From: Piscinibacter sp.
GTDB lineage: Bacteria > Pseudomonadota > Gammaproteobacteria > Burkholderiales > Burkholderiaceae_C
Assembly: GCA_016706565.1 (NCBI GenBank)
Contig: JADJJI010000004.1
Span: 310,001 to 374,000 of the forward strand
Length of the DNA: 64,000 bases
Direction: 5' to 3'
The position numbers and the translations under genes are program-made. The notes below the pieces were generated by a model that had not been told where the DNA came from, searched no databases, and saw nothing but the letters and a program-made list of their open reading frames with translations. The first letter of the stretch is position 1, and every line of letters starts with the position of its first letter. Below, one piece after another: positions 9,484 to 18,450 of this stretch.

Positions 9484-10188
9484 ATGGCGACCATGTCCTA
9501 CCGCTTCACGCTGCCGCAGGCGCCGGCCGTGGACGCCCGGGCGCGCATCGCCGTGTTCGGCGCGGCGGGGGCCACCGGCCAGCATGCGGTGCGGCATGCG
9601 CTGGCGGCAGGCCACCGCGTGAGCGCCTTTCTCGCCGACCCGGCGCACCTGCCACTGTCACACGAGGCACTGCGCCTCGTGCATGCCGACCCGTTGGTGC
9701 CGCAGAGCCTGCAGGGCGTGCTCGAGGGCCACGACGCCGTGCTGTGCCTGGTCGGCCACAAGCCCGAGACGCTGCAGCAGCCCGATGCTGCGGCATCGCG
9801 CCAGCCGCCGCGGGCAGCCCTGGCCACGCGGCATCTGGTGGCGGCAATGTCCGAAGCCGGCGTGGATCGCATGGTGCTGCTCGGCGCGGCCGGTGTCGGC
9901 AATTCGGTGGTCGCCGGCCCGCTGGGCCTCGGCCGCTGGCTGCAGCGCCTGATGCCCGAGGTGATGGCCGACAAGGAGCGCCAGGAGGCGCTGGTGCGCG
10001 GCAGCTCGCTGCGCTGGACGGTGCTGCGCCCCGCGCGCTTCAGCCACGCCCCTGCCGGCGGGCCTCTGCACGTGGGTGAGAACCTGCGCTGGGGGTGGCG
10101 CGGCATCTCGCGCGAGGACGTGGCCGCGCTGATGGTGCGGCTGATCGACGACACCTCGGCCATCGGCAAGGTGCTCACGGTGGCGTGA
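9484..10188 (+). CDS. NAD(P)-binding, atypical SDR family protein
   Basis: A 234-residue Rossmann protein. The nucleotide loop is FGAAGATGQH (about residues 25-34). The layout resembles NmrA/BVR-B-like atypical SDRs: VLCLVGHKPE, then VDRMVLLGAAGVG, then LRWTVLRPARFS. No YxxxK active site is visible, which fits this subfamily. The start ATG at 9484 was chosen because MATMSYRF is the first in-frame Met after the upstream gene; a second ATG lies three codons in. Function may be redox sensing or a reductase activity; not determined. Confidence 0.8.
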   Translation: MATMSYRFTLPQAPAVDARARIAVFGAAGATGQHAVRHALAAGHRVSAFLADPAHLPLSHEALRLVHADPLVPQSLQGVLEGHDAVLCLVGHKPETLQQPDAAASRQPPRAALATRHLVAAMSEAGVDRMVLLGAAGVGNSVVAGPLGLGRWLQRLMPEVMADKERQEALVRGSSLRWTVLRPARFSHAPAGGPLHVGENLRWGWRGISREDVAALMVRLIDDTSAIGKVLTVA

Positions 10189-10210
10189 CCGTCGAAAGTA
10201 GGGGGATCTC

Positions 10211-10230
10211 CCTCCCGTGTCGGCGGGAGG
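10211..10230. repeat. Short hairpin after the NAD(P)-binding gene
   Basis: A perfect 7-bp stem, CCTCCCG with CGGGAGG, closes over a six-base loop 22 bases after the stop at 10188. There is no T-run after it on the plus strand. It may be a weak terminator or mRNA 3' end structure. Confidence 0.3.
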
Positions 10231-10364
10231 CGCTGTCAGCGCGTTTCCTACACGATGCAGCGATGCAGGCGTACAGCGCTTCGCGGTGGTCGTCCATGGC
10301 GATGCCCGCACCCACTGCCTACGCTTGCATCGAGTGAACCGAAGCCGTTGCAGGAGACCGCAAC

Positions 10365-10586
10365 ATGAATACCGCGCCGATGCCCCTGGCCAGACACTTC
10401 GCCTTCGAACTGCGATTCCAGTCGCTGTTCAACGAAGGCCGTGCACTGACCTTCCCCTGCGATGCGCAGGGTCATGTCGACATGGATGCGCTGAGCACCC
10501 GCGCTCGCGACAACTACCTCTACGCACGCACGGTGGTGGGCCGGGAGTTCGCGACGCCGGCCGTGCAGCCCTGCCGGCTGCAGTAG
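10365..10586 (+). CDS. Small hypothetical protein, 73 residues
   Basis: A GGAGA ribosome site lies eight bases before the ATG. The protein reads MNTAPMPLARHFAFELRF, then ends with an NYLYARTVVGREFATP block. It has no signal peptide or membrane segment. The pattern looks like a conserved short protein of Burkholderiales rather than random coding, but I do not recognise a named family. It is separated from the convergent TIR gene by one base, so both genes end at the same point. Confidence 0.6.
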   Translation: MNTAPMPLARHFAFELRFQSLFNEGRALTFPCDAQGHVDMDALSTRARDNYLYARTVVGREFATPAVQPCRLQ

Positions 10587-10587
10587 T

Positions 10588-11574
10588 TCAGCGAGACAGC
10601 CGGTCCTCGAGCTGGCCGATCAGCTCGAGGATCTGCGGCCCAAGCGCGGCCTGCCCGGCGGCGATGCGGCCCCGGATTCGCGCCAGCGAGGCACGGGCCT
10701 CGCCCCGCTGCGCCGGCGTCCACGCCGACAGCTCGCTCTCCACCAGGAAGGTCAGCACGTTCACCCGGCCTTCCTTCGACAGGCGCTGGAACGACGCCTC
10801 CGACAGCTGATCCACCGCCAGCTCCACCGCCAGCGCCGACCGGCGATGCTCGGCGAGCATCTTCGCGGTGGCCGACTTGCGCGGCGCCATTTCGCTGTCG
10901 TTCATCTGTGCGACGAGCGCGGCGATGCGCGCGCGGTCGACGGGTGGTGCCGACGGCGCCGGCTCAGGGCGCATGAAGTACCAGCCGGCGGCCGCAACGA
11001 CGGGCAGAAGGGCGGCGAGCAGTAGCCACAGCTTCCGGCGCGAGGGCGAATGCACCGGCTCCGGCGGCAGCGTCGACGCCGAGCTGGCGGCCTGCTGCCT
11101 TGGCGGTACCGCCTCGGCACCGCCCATGTGAGCCACCAGCGCCTGAGCCAGGACCTGCACGTCCGAAGGCCAGCGAGCGTGGCTGAGCTCCACCGCATTG
11201 CGCCAGGCCAGATCTGCGACGTCCGCGGGGAGCTGGGCCGCCGCAGGCATCTTCGCGCCCTGCACGAGCACGGGAACGACAGGCACGTCTCGCTTCAGCG
11301 CCGAAGCGATCTCCAGCCGCACGAAGTCGCCTGCATCGTCGATGCGACGTGCGCCGCCGCTGGCATCGAGCCAGCGCGGGCCGATCATCGCCAGCAGCAC
11401 GCTGCAGCGCGCCACGTTGGCGTCGATGGCCTTGCGGAAGTCCTGCCCGGGCTCGATCGCGCTGACGTCGAAGAACACCGCCTGCTTGCCGAACTGTTCG
11501 ACCAGGTCTTCGTAGAGCCGGCCGGCATGGCCCTCGGTGTCGTCGCGGCGGTAGCTGATGAAGATGGCGCCCAT
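10588..11574 (-). CDS. TIR domain protein with one transmembrane segment (second of pair)
   Basis: A 328-residue protein. Residues 1-150 are a TIR domain starting GAIFISYRRDD, with VFFDVSAIEPGQDF as the second strand/loop block. Glu88 in VRLEIASAL aligns with the catalytic Glu of NAD-cleaving TIRs, so the enzyme could be active (inference). A Pro/Ser-rich linker leads to one transmembrane helix at 181-201, preceded by SRRK, which predicts the TIR domain inside the cell. The last 120 residues are helical and of unknown family, likely periplasmic. It lies 26 bases downstream of another TIR gene of the same layout. Confidence 0.82.
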   Translation of the reverse strand: MGAIFISYRRDDTEGHAGRLYEDLVEQFGKQAVFFDVSAIEPGQDFRKAIDANVARCSVLLAMIGPRWLDASGGARRIDDAGDFVRLEIASALKRDVPVVPVLVQGAKMPAAAQLPADVADLAWRNAVELSHARWPSDVQVLAQALVAHMGGAEAVPPRQQAASSASTLPPEPVHSPSRRKLWLLLAALLPVVAAAGWYFMRPEPAPSAPPVDRARIAALVAQMNDSEMAPRKSATAKMLAEHRRSALAVELAVDQLSEASFQRLSKEGRVNVLTFLVESELSAWTPAQRGEARASLARIRGRIAAGQAALGPQILELIGQLEDRLSR

Positions 11575-11600
11575 GGTCCGCGGCGTGCTGGTGCGCGCCC

Positions 11601-13022
11601 TCAGGTCGGCTTGCGCAGCTCGGCCAGCAGCTGAGCGGTGGCGCGGCTCAGCCGGCTGTCCATCTTCTCGGCCACGAACTGCCTGTGCAGCGACTCCAGG
11701 TCGCTGCGTGCGGCGTCGCGCTGGCCGACGCGAGCGCGCAAGAGGGCCAGCGTGAAGCGATGCAGCGGCTGGCGGTCGGCCACCGTCTGTGCGGCCGGGT
11801 ACAGCCACTCGAAGGTGGCGAGCGCACTATCGGGCGGCAGGCGGTTCAGCACATCGTCGCGCTCCTGCGGCTGGATCAGCGGCCCATCGACCAGGTAGCG
11901 CCACAGCTGGTCGCGCTGCCCGGCGTCGGGTGTTTCGCCGGCCACCCGCATCTGGTCGGCCACCACCAGCGCGTAGCCGTAGTGCGCGCCGCGGTTGAAG
12001 GCCACCGAGAACTGGATGCCGCGCAGCCAGGGGCGGTCGCGGGTGCTCTTTGCGGCCGCGGCGAAATGCTCGAGCACGGCTTCGTTCAGTTCGCGGGTGG
12101 TCCAGGACAGGTTGTGCGCCCACATCGCGTGGGCATAGACGTTGCCCGGGTCGTCGGCGAGGGCTGTCTTGAACATCGGCACCGGGTTCGGCGCGGCTAC
12201 GCCGTCACGGCTGCGCAGGAAGTCGGCCCAGCCCAGGTGGGCTGCCAGATCGCTGCGATGCTCGCCGCGCGACAGACCCAGCCCTTGCGCGAGCACGGGT
12301 TGCACCTGCTCGACCTGTTCGGAGAAGGTCTGCTTGTCGCCGACCACGCGCATCTCGCGCAGCCAGCGCATGCCGCAATCCTCGCGGGCCAGGCGCACCG
12401 CCTCGTCGCCCGGGCGCGAGGCGGCCACGGCGGTGAACTGCTTCCAGGCCACCGCGTGGCTGCCGGCATCGCAAAGCTGGACCGCGGCCGCCAGCTCGGC
12501 GGCCTGCAGTTCGAGCCGTGCCTTCTCGCGGGCGCGCTGCTCCTGAAGGTGCTGATATCCATACAGGCCGGCGCCGATGGCCAGCAGCACGATGCCGGCT
12601 GCGCCGATCAGGGCGCGCAGCGGCATGCCGCGGCGCATGCGCGCCACCGCGGCGACCGTCTCGGCCACGGTGTCGCCCTTGGGTTGCAGCAGCGTCACCG
12701 AGCGCAGGTAGGGAGGGATCGTGTCGATCGGCGTGGGCGCCACCACCACCGGCAGTACGCGGCCGCCCGGCGCACGCCAGCGCCGCTGCGCGGTGTCGAG
12801 CTCGGTGAGGGCGTAGCTGCCCGGTGATACCGAGCGCGGCGTGATGAAGAAGACCATCGCGTCGGCATCCTCGATGGCCTCGCGCAGCGCCTCGTGGTAG
12901 GGCTCGCCCTCCTTCAGCTCCGATCGGTCGGTGAACACCTCGTGGCCCTCGGCTTCGAGGGCCAGGCGCAGGCGTTCGGCCAGATCCTTCTGGTCGGAGG
13001 GGTAGGAGATGAACAGCTTCAA
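11601..13022 (-). CDS. TIR domain protein with one transmembrane segment and helical C-terminal domain (first of pair)
   Basis: A 473-residue protein. Residues 1-130 form a compact TIR domain beginning [18 protein letters not shown], with [15 protein letters not shown] and a [12 protein letters not shown] block. Glu74 in ALTELDTAQ sits at the position of the catalytic Glu. One transmembrane helix spans about 135-156. The 300-residue C-terminal part is alpha-helical, with repeated Ala/Leu pattern that could be TPR-like; it would face the periplasm if the TIR domain is cytosolic. It is the first gene of a two-gene unit. The role could be signalling or defence; no named system matches. Confidence 0.82.
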   Translation of the reverse strand: MKLFISYPSDQKDLAERLRLALEAEGHEVFTDRSELKEGEPYHEALREAIEDADAMVFFITPRSVSPGSYALTELDTAQRRWRAPGGRVLPVVVAPTPIDTIPPYLRSVTLLQPKGDTVAETVAAVARMRRGMPLRALIGAAGIVLLAIGAGLYGYQHLQEQRAREKARLELQAAELAAAVQLCDAGSHAVAWKQFTAVAASRPGDEAVRLAREDCGMRWLREMRVVGDKQTFSEQVEQVQPVLAQGLGLSRGEHRSDLAAHLGWADFLRSRDGVAAPNPVPMFKTALADDPGNVYAHAMWAHNLSWTTRELNEAVLEHFAAAAKSTRDRPWLRGIQFSVAFNRGAHYGYALVVADQMRVAGETPDAGQRDQLWRYLVDGPLIQPQERDDVLNRLPPDSALATFEWLYPAAQTVADRQPLHRFTLALLRARVGQRDAARSDLESLHRQFVAEKMDSRLSRATAQLLAELRKPT

Positions 13023-13141
13023 GTGGCGGCTCCCGGCGGCGAGCGATTGTTGTGCCGATCCACCGGCGGTGCAATGCGGTGCGGCTACGATGCGCGCTGC
13101 CGTCGACGGCGCCCATCCCTATCACCCGCGTTGCACACCAC

Positions 13142-14053
13142 ATGGCCAGCAGCCTTCTCGCTTTGCTCGACGATATCGCCACCGTCCTGGACGATGTGGC
13201 CATCCTGTCCAAGGTGGCGGCCAAGAAGACGGCCGGCGTGCTCGGCGACGACCTGGCACTGAACGCCCAGCAGGTGGCCGGCGTCAGTGCGGACCGTGAA
13301 CTGCCGGTGGTGTGGGCGGTGGCCAGGGGATCGTTCATCAACAAGGCGATCCTGGTGCCGGCGGCGCTGGCCATCAGCGCCTTCGCGCCGATGCTGGTGA
13401 CGCCGCTGCTGATGATCGGCGGTGCCTTCCTGTGCTTCGAGGGCGTCGAGAAGCTGGCCCATAAGTTCATGCACGACGCCGCGGAAGAGGCCGCCCACCG
13501 AGAAGAGCTGGCCCGAGCCCTGGCCGATCCGGCGATCGACCTGGTCGCCATCGAGAAGGACAAGATCAAGGGTGCGGTGCGCACCGACTTCATCCTGTCG
13601 GCCGAGATCATCGCGATCACGCTGGGCACGGTGGCCAATCAGCCGTTCGCCACGCAGGCGATCGTGCTGGCCGGCATGGCGGTGGTGATGACGGTCGGTG
13701 TCTACGGCGTGGTGGCCGGCATCGTCAAGCTCGACGATGCAGGCCTGTGGCTGAGCCGGCGCGACGGCAGCTTCGCGCAGGCCGTGGGCCGCGGCATCCT
13801 GCGCGCCGCTCCGTGGCTCATGAAGGGGCTGTCGATCGCCGGCACGGCGGCGATGTTCCTGGTCGGAGGCGGCATCCTCGTGCACGGTATCGCGCCGCTG
13901 CACCATGCGATCCAGGCCTGGGCCGAGGGCCTGGGCTCGCTCGCCGCGGCCACCCTGCCGACGCTGGCTGACGCACTTCTGGGCATCGTGGCCGGCGCCA
14001 TCGTGCTGGCCGGGGTGACGTTGATCCAGCGACTGCGCGGCCGGCCGGCGTGA
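13142..14053 (+). CDS. DUF808 family membrane protein
   Basis: A 303-residue inner-membrane protein. It opens with [19 protein letters not shown] and continues with [22 protein letters not shown], the hallmark of the DUF808 (YedI-like) family. Several hydrophobic segments follow ([47 protein letters not shown] and others), giving about six to eight helices. The frame is open upstream, but the ATG at 13142 matches the family start. It is divergent from the TIR pair with a 119-base gap. Function of the family is unknown. Confidence 0.88.
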   Translation: MASSLLALLDDIATVLDDVAILSKVAAKKTAGVLGDDLALNAQQVAGVSADRELPVVWAVARGSFINKAILVPAALAISAFAPMLVTPLLMIGGAFLCFEGVEKLAHKFMHDAAEEAAHREELARALADPAIDLVAIEKDKIKGAVRTDFILSAEIIAITLGTVANQPFATQAIVLAGMAVVMTVGVYGVVAGIVKLDDAGLWLSRRDGSFAQAVGRGILRAAPWLMKGLSIAGTAAMFLVGGGILVHGIAPLHHAIQAWAEGLGSLAAATLPTLADALLGIVAGAIVLAGVTLIQRLRGRPA

Positions 14054-14156
14054 ACTGCGACACGCCCGCGACCGTCGCCGTGGGCGCTCTCGGGGCGCGG
14101 CGGAATAATGGGCGCATCGACAACCGTCGCACAGAACGACACCGGAGGAGATCCCC

Positions 14157-14750
14157 ATGAAGCGCCGCCCCGCCACACCGTCATCGCGCCTTGCCGCCAC
14201 CGTGCTCGCCCTCGGGCTGGCCGCGGGCGCCGCGCTGGCCGCGCCCACCTCGACCAAGTTCGATCCGGCCATGGACGTGCAGGGCAGCAAGCTGCAGCTC
14301 AATGGCACCGGCACGCGCTACCGCGCGATCTTCAAGGTGTACGACATGGGCCTGTACACCACCAGGAAGGTATCCACTTCGGCGGAAGTGATCGCGCTGC
14401 CTGGCCCGAAGCGGCTGCAGTTCACCGCCTTGCGCGAGCTGCCAGGCACCGACCTGGGCCGCCTGTTCCTCAAGGGCATGGGCGACAACTCCACCAAGGA
14501 GCAGGTGCAGCGCCATGCGCTTTCCAGCGCGCGGCTGATCGAGGTGTTCTCCGGCCGATCGAAGATGCTGCCCGGCGAGTCGTTCGCGATGGAGTTCGTT
14601 CCGGGCAAGGGCACGATCTTCTACATCCTCGGCAAGCAGCAGGGCAACCCGGTGGGCGACGACGAGTTCTTCGCCATGGTGCTGAAGATCTGGTTCGGCG
14701 AGTCGCCGGCCGACATGCAGTTGCGCGACGCGCTGCTCGGCCTGGAATAG
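14157..14750 (+). CDS. Chalcone isomerase-like secreted protein
   Basis: A 197-residue protein with a signal peptide ending near residue 29 (ALA-A). The mature part shows the bacterial chalcone-isomerase-like pattern: LNGTGTRYRAIFKVYDMGLY, then a KRLQFTALREL strand and a GKGTIFYILGKQQG strand. The bacterial branch has no known flavonoid substrate and may bind fatty acids; that is family knowledge, not shown here. A GGAGGA ribosome site sits before the ATG. It lies 64 bases before a small flagellar-like gene in the same direction. Confidence 0.82.
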   Translation: MKRRPATPSSRLAATVLALGLAAGAALAAPTSTKFDPAMDVQGSKLQLNGTGTRYRAIFKVYDMGLYTTRKVSTSAEVIALPGPKRLQFTALRELPGTDLGRLFLKGMGDNSTKEQVQRHALSSARLIEVFSGRSKMLPGESFAMEFVPGKGTIFYILGKQQGNPVGDDEFFAMVLKIWFGESPADMQLRDALLGLE

Positions 14751-14814
14751 GCGCGCCAGGGTCGCGGGCTCAAGTTCCGTCGTTCGAGGCCGAAAACAGG
14801 GTCGGAGGACCACC

Positions 14815-15114
14815 ATGAGCCCGATCTCGTCGACCGCCCTGTCGGGGCTGAACGCCGCTTCGCTGCAGTTGCAGAGCTCGGCGCACAACATCGCCAACAC
14901 GCAAACGCCGGGCTTTCGCCGCCAGCAGGTGGTTCAGAGCGCCGAGCCGGCCGGTGGCGTGCGTGCCCAGCTGACCCAGGCCGCCGCGCCGGGCGAGGCG
15001 ATGGCCGAAGACATCGTCAACCAGATGCAGGCCAGCGCTCTCTATCGCGCCAACCTGCAGACGCTGCGCGTGGAGCGCGACATGCTGGGCAGCCTGCTCG
15101 ACGTGCAGGCCTGA
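14815..15114 (+). CDS. Mini flagellar rod/hook-like protein, orphan
   Basis: A 99-residue protein that carries both ends of a flagellar axial protein with almost nothing between. The N-terminus, STALSGLNAASLQLQSSAHN followed by IANTQTPGFRRQQ, is the flagellar rod/hook signature. The C-terminus has the matching coiled segment ending in LRVERDMLGSLLDVQA. FlgB and FlgC are about 130-140 residues, so this is shorter. No other flagellar gene is in the window. It may be a stripped-down rod protein or a paralogue with another role. Confidence 0.75.
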   Translation: MSPISSTALSGLNAASLQLQSSAHNIANTQTPGFRRQQVVQSAEPAGGVRAQLTQAAAPGEAMAEDIVNQMQASALYRANLQTLRVERDMLGSLLDVQA

Positions 15115-15132
15115 TCGATAAGCGCGGCCGGT

Positions 15133-15786
15133 TCAGCGCGCCGGCGCGCTGTACAGCCACAGCAGCAGGGCGAGCCAGTGGGCTGCCACGGTGCCCCAGT
15201 AGACCTGGCGGAATGCCTGCTTCGACGATTTGTGGCGCAGCAGCCGCTGCGCGAACCAGGCGCCCGGCCAGCCGCCGGCCAGGCTGGCCACATGCAGCAC
15301 GTTCTCGGGTGTGCGCCAGGCGCCTCGCTGGGCCGCGAACTTGTCGCGCCAGTAGAGGTAGAAGGTCAGCACGCTGAGCAGCGGCGCGGCCAGCACCACC
15401 GGCACCGGCAGACGCTGCGACCAGGCCGACCAGACCAGCAGCGCCAGATAGGCCGGCACCAGCAGCAGCATGACGCGCATCTCGACCACCACGTGCGGCG
15501 GCGGCGGGCCGCGACGACGGCCGGCGGATCGACCGGGCGCTTCCACGGGCGGCGGTTCGGGCCGGCGCGGATCGACGTAGTCCAGCGGCATCACCGCCAT
15601 CGCACGCGGCCCCTTGCCGCCCACGTGGATCTCCTCGAAGCGCACCGGCAGCCCCTCGGCCGGCGACGTGCTGCCGCCGCGGTAGTCGCGGATGTGGAAG
15701 AAGACGTCGGTGTCCGTGGCGGGGCTGCGCACGAAGCCGAAGCCGCGATCGGCATCCCAGCGAACGATGGTGCCTTGTTTGTTCAT
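15133..15786 (-). CDS. Cold-shock domain fused to DUF1294 membrane domain
   Basis: A 217-residue protein. Residues 1-70 are a cold-shock, OB-fold domain (GTIVRWDADRGFGFVRS, then DVFFHIRDY) with the RNP1-like aromatic patch. A Pro/Arg-rich linker at about 72-100 leads to two or three transmembrane segments and a DUF1294 region (FYLYWRDKFAAQRGAWRTPE, followed by GGWPGAWFAQRLLRHKSSK). This fusion is known in Proteobacteria. The ATG at 15784-15786 was chosen because it starts exactly at the cold-shock fold (MNKQGTIVRW). A role in nucleic-acid binding at the membrane is inferred. Confidence 0.88.
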   Translation of the reverse strand: MNKQGTIVRWDADRGFGFVRSPATDTDVFFHIRDYRGGSTSPAEGLPVRFEEIHVGGKGPRAMAVMPLDYVDPRRPEPPPVEAPGRSAGRRRGPPPPHVVVEMRVMLLLVPAYLALLVWSAWSQRLPVPVVLAAPLLSVLTFYLYWRDKFAAQRGAWRTPENVLHVASLAGGWPGAWFAQRLLRHKSSKQAFRQVYWGTVAAHWLALLLWLYSAPAR

Positions 15787-15803
15787 GGGCGAACGGGCCG
15801 GGC

Positions 15804-16247
15804 TCAGCGGCCGCCGATGTCGATCAGTTCGACCTCGAAGAACAAGGTGGCGTTGGGAGGGATCAGGCCGTTGCCGGCCCCGCGCTCGCCGTAGGCGATC
15901 GAGCTGGGGCAGGTGAGCTTCGCCTTGCCGCCCACCTTCATGCGCTGCACGCCTTCCGTCCAGCACTTGATCACGCGGTCCAGAGGGAAGCTCGCCGGCT
16001 GCCCGCGCTTGTAGGAACTGTCGAACTCGCGCCCGTCGGGCAGCGTGCCGCGGTAGTGCACCTTGACGACGTCGGTGGCCGCCGGGTTCGCGCCCTGGCC
16101 ATCCTGCAGCGATCTGTAGACCAACCCGCTGGGCGTGACCACGGCGCCGGGCTCCTTGGCCGATGCGGCCGCCGCATCGCCTTGCGCAAACGCGCAGGGC
16201 AAAGCGGCCAGGGACAGGAGCAGGGCACAGATCGACGGCTTCAGCAC
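15804..16247 (-). CDS. FKBP-type peptidyl-prolyl cis-trans isomerase
   Basis: A 147-residue protein with a signal peptide (about 1-21), so it should act in the periplasm. The FKBP fold runs from about residue 36: VTPSGLVYRSL, VKVHYRGTLPDGREFDSSY, VIKCWTEGVQRMKVGGKAKL, then YGERGAGNGLIPPNATLFFEVELI. The active-site aromatic residues are in place, although the usual VIxGW is VIKCW, a Cys for Gly change. It speeds folding by rotating Xaa-Pro bonds. It is 17 bases upstream of the cold-shock/DUF1294 gene on the same strand. Confidence 0.93.
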   Translation of the reverse strand: MLKPSICALLLSLAALPCAFAQGDAAAASAKEPGAVVTPSGLVYRSLQDGQGANPAATDVVKVHYRGTLPDGREFDSSYKRGQPASFPLDRVIKCWTEGVQRMKVGGKAKLTCPSSIAYGERGAGNGLIPPNATLFFEVELIDIGGR

Positions 16248-16343
16248 GGGCTTCCTCTCGGCGTGGGTTGGAGCGCCGATCCTAGCGAGCTCGCCGCGCG
16301 CAGGCTGTACCCGGTTGTTGCTCGCGTGCCGGGTGCAATCGGT

Positions 16344-17030
16344 TCAGCGGCGAGCCGCCGGGTGCGGGGCCAGCGCGTCGAGGTCGTCGAAGTAGTCGGA
16401 AGACACCGGCTCGAGCTGCGGGCCGAGGCCCAGTTCGGGCGCGTCGGCGGACACTTCCACCGCCTCGGGCACCGGCAGCAGTCGCTTGCCGGCCGGGCCG
16501 ATGATGTCTTCTTCGGGTTCTGCGCCCAGTTCCTTGAAGAGAGCGCGCACTTCGGCGACGCTGGGCAGCACGTCGGCATTCCAGTGGATCACGCGCACGC
16601 CTGCAGCCTCGAGCACCTGCGTCATGCGTTCATGGCGGCGCTGACTGCGCTCGGATTGCGAAGCGGTCCGCACGTCGACGACGGCGATCACGCGCGAACT
16701 CTTGTCGCACACCAGCAGGTCGACGCTGAGGCGACCCACGCGGGTCAGCCAGTCGCTGTAGGAGTGCCGCGTCGGCACGCTGATGAAACGAGCCAACGGC
16801 ACCTGGGCCAGCACCAGCTTGCTGGGCAGCGCCTTGCGCATCAGGTCGAAGGCCTTGCGCTCGGGCAAGGTCAGCACGCGCACTGCCTGGGGCTTCCACG
16901 ACTGAACCGTGTCCAGGTGCTCCTCGGCCGGCTTTCGCCGGGCACCGCCACGCCTGCGCGCCCACAGCCAGGTGAGCAGGAGCGCCGAGATCATCAGGGC
17001 GGCAAGGGAAGTGATTTCGAACTGTTCCAA
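16344..17030 (-). CDS. DUF2726 domain protein, membrane-anchored
   Basis: A 228-residue protein with one N-terminal transmembrane helix (about 7-24) followed by a basic stretch RRRGGARRK, so the bulk lies in the cytosol. Residues 55-160 match DUF2726: LTLPERKAFDLMRKALP, then RLSVDLLVCDKSSRVIAVVD, and a VIHWNADVLPS end. DUF2726 has a restriction-endonuclease-like pattern (D...VDL and VVDV), but catalytic activity is not shown. The last 70 residues are acidic and low in structure. Confidence 0.8.
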   Translation of the reverse strand: MEQFEITSLAALMISALLLTWLWARRRGGARRKPAEEHLDTVQSWKPQAVRVLTLPERKAFDLMRKALPSKLVLAQVPLARFISVPTRHSYSDWLTRVGRLSVDLLVCDKSSRVIAVVDVRTASQSERSQRRHERMTQVLEAAGVRVIHWNADVLPSVAEVRALFKELGAEPEEDIIGPAGKRLLPVPEAVEVSADAPELGLGPQLEPVSSDYFDDLDALAPHPAARR

Positions 17031-17134
17031 GGCGGCCTCGACGGATGGGCAATGTTCACAGGCTAGCGCCGGGAACGGCCTCGCGGTCGCTGGAACAGCG
17101 GCAGGATTTCACGCCTGCCGGCCGTTATGCGCGT

Positions 17135-17647
17135 TCAACGCGGCGCGGGATCGCCTTTTGCAAATCGTTGCGCGAACCAATGATCGAGCAGCCGCTTTTC
17201 GTGACGAAGCGGATCACCTCCGCCGCTGTCTGTGGCCTGCGGCAGGCCTGGACTGCCGGCATCGAAAAGGGTCTCGTGGCCGGACGAGATCACCCGGGAT
17301 CGGTCGCTGAGCGTGTAGCGCAACTCGATGCGCGGCCCTTCTGCACTGCCGCGCAGCACTCGCACCTCGGTACCGGCAGGCCGAGCCACGACCCGCAGCG
17401 TGCCGGCAAGATCGAGGTCGATCAGTTCGATGACGAGCGTGCGATCGTCGCCGAGCCCGCGCTGACCCAGCGCCTTGAGGTGCTCGGCCAGCGCGGCCAG
17501 GCGCTGCTCGCGCTCTCGCGGGGTGCTGCCGGCGTCGGTGAAGCTCGTCCTGGCATCGAAGCTCACGTCGACTTGGCCAGCCTGCGCGGCCGAGGCGGCA
17601 AGGGCAAGAAGCAGCGCGGCAGTGAAAGGGCGGATCGGATGCGGCAT
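17135..17647 (-). CDS. DUF3016 domain periplasmic protein
   Basis: A 170-residue protein with a signal peptide (about 1-23, ending AQAG). The mature protein follows the DUF3016 outline: VDVSFDARTSFTDAG, a helix with ALAEHLKALGQRGL, then VIELIDLDLAGTLR, and RIELRYTLSD. Some members are annotated as secreted unknowns. The ATG at 17645-17647 places the start directly at the signal peptide. It is transcribed away from the gene at 17820. Function is unknown. Confidence 0.75.
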   Translation of the reverse strand: MPHPIRPFTAALLLALAASAAQAGQVDVSFDARTSFTDAGSTPREREQRLAALAEHLKALGQRGLGDDRTLVIELIDLDLAGTLRVVARPAGTEVRVLRGSAEGPRIELRYTLSDRSRVISSGHETLFDAGSPGLPQATDSGGGDPLRHEKRLLDHWFAQRFAKGDPAPR

Positions 17648-17749
17648 GGCGGTTCCCGCGAGGGTGATGTCAACTTCGTTGGACTCACGCACGCCGTGCC
17701 GGGTTCCGCTCGGTGCAACAGCGCCACAAAGCGGGACTATTTCGTGGAA

Positions 17750-17767
17750 GCGCATCCAGGGATGCGC
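17750..17767. promoter_or_regulatory. 18-base palindrome in a divergent intergenic region
   Basis: GCGCATCC and GGATGCGC are separated by two bases, between the DUF3016 gene (minus) and the gene at 17820 (plus). A site of this symmetry can be an operator for a dimeric regulator. No regulator is identified, and chance is possible at this GC content. Confidence 0.25.
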
Positions 17768-17819
17768 GGAATCGGCCTGCGGCGTGGCAGTCTCGCAGTT
17801 CGGAACATCCGCCCCCGCC

Positions 17820-18401
17820 ATGCCTTCGATCAAGCCCACGCCCACCTCGACCGCTCGTTCCTCCCGTGCCGCCAAGAAGTCGGGCGGCCCGGTGACCTGG
17901 GTGCGCGACCTGCTCCGGCGTCCGCTGAAGGTGGAACGCCGCGGTGCACAGTTGCATCTGGTGCTGGGCGAGAAGCCGCCGGAGCCCGAGGCGCCGACCG
18001 TGGCGCCGACCTCGGGCGAGGCGCTGCGGCGCGGCCACGAGGAATTGCGCGCTTTGCTGCGCCGCCATCCCGAAACCCGCCACCTGATGCGCCACCTGGG
18101 GTTCATCGAGCAGCAGCTCGGCCGATCGGGCTCGCGGGCCATCAAGCGCGACATCCCGGTGCCGGTGCTGCGCAAGGGCCTGGAGCAGCTCGACCTGCTC
18201 ATGCGCGGCGACACCTCCGAGCCTCTGGCAGACCTGCGCGCCCGCATCGATGCCGCGGCGCGTTCGCGCGGCGGCGCCGCCGAAGCCCGCCACGACGAGG
18301 TGCAGGTCTCCGAAGCCTCCCACTCGCTGTTCGACGAGATGGAGCGCAGCTGGACCGGCCAGATGCCTCTGTCGGAGACGAAGACCGACGACAGCCGCTG
18401 A
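17820..18401 (+). CDS. Hypothetical protein, 193 residues, basic and helical
   Basis: I do not recognise a family. The N-terminus is Ser/Thr/Lys-rich without signal peptide. Residues 25-50 read like a beta-hairpin (WVRDLLRRPLKVERRGAQLH), and 65-150 are helical and Arg/Leu-rich (EELRALLRRHPETRHLMRHL onward). The C-terminal 30 residues are acidic with the tail SETKTDDSR. The ATG at 17820 is the first sensible start after the intergenic palindrome. Probably a cytosolic protein of Burkholderiales; function unknown. Confidence 0.62.
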   Translation: MPSIKPTPTSTARSSRAAKKSGGPVTWVRDLLRRPLKVERRGAQLHLVLGEKPPEPEAPTVAPTSGEALRRGHEELRALLRRHPETRHLMRHLGFIEQQLGRSGSRAIKRDIPVPVLRKGLEQLDLLMRGDTSEPLADLRARIDAAARSRGGAAEARHDEVQVSEASHSLFDEMERSWTGQMPLSETKTDDSR

Positions 18402-18450
18402 CTGGAGTAAGGTTGGCGGGCGTCGCGCCGACTGCGCGAGGGAGACTTCC

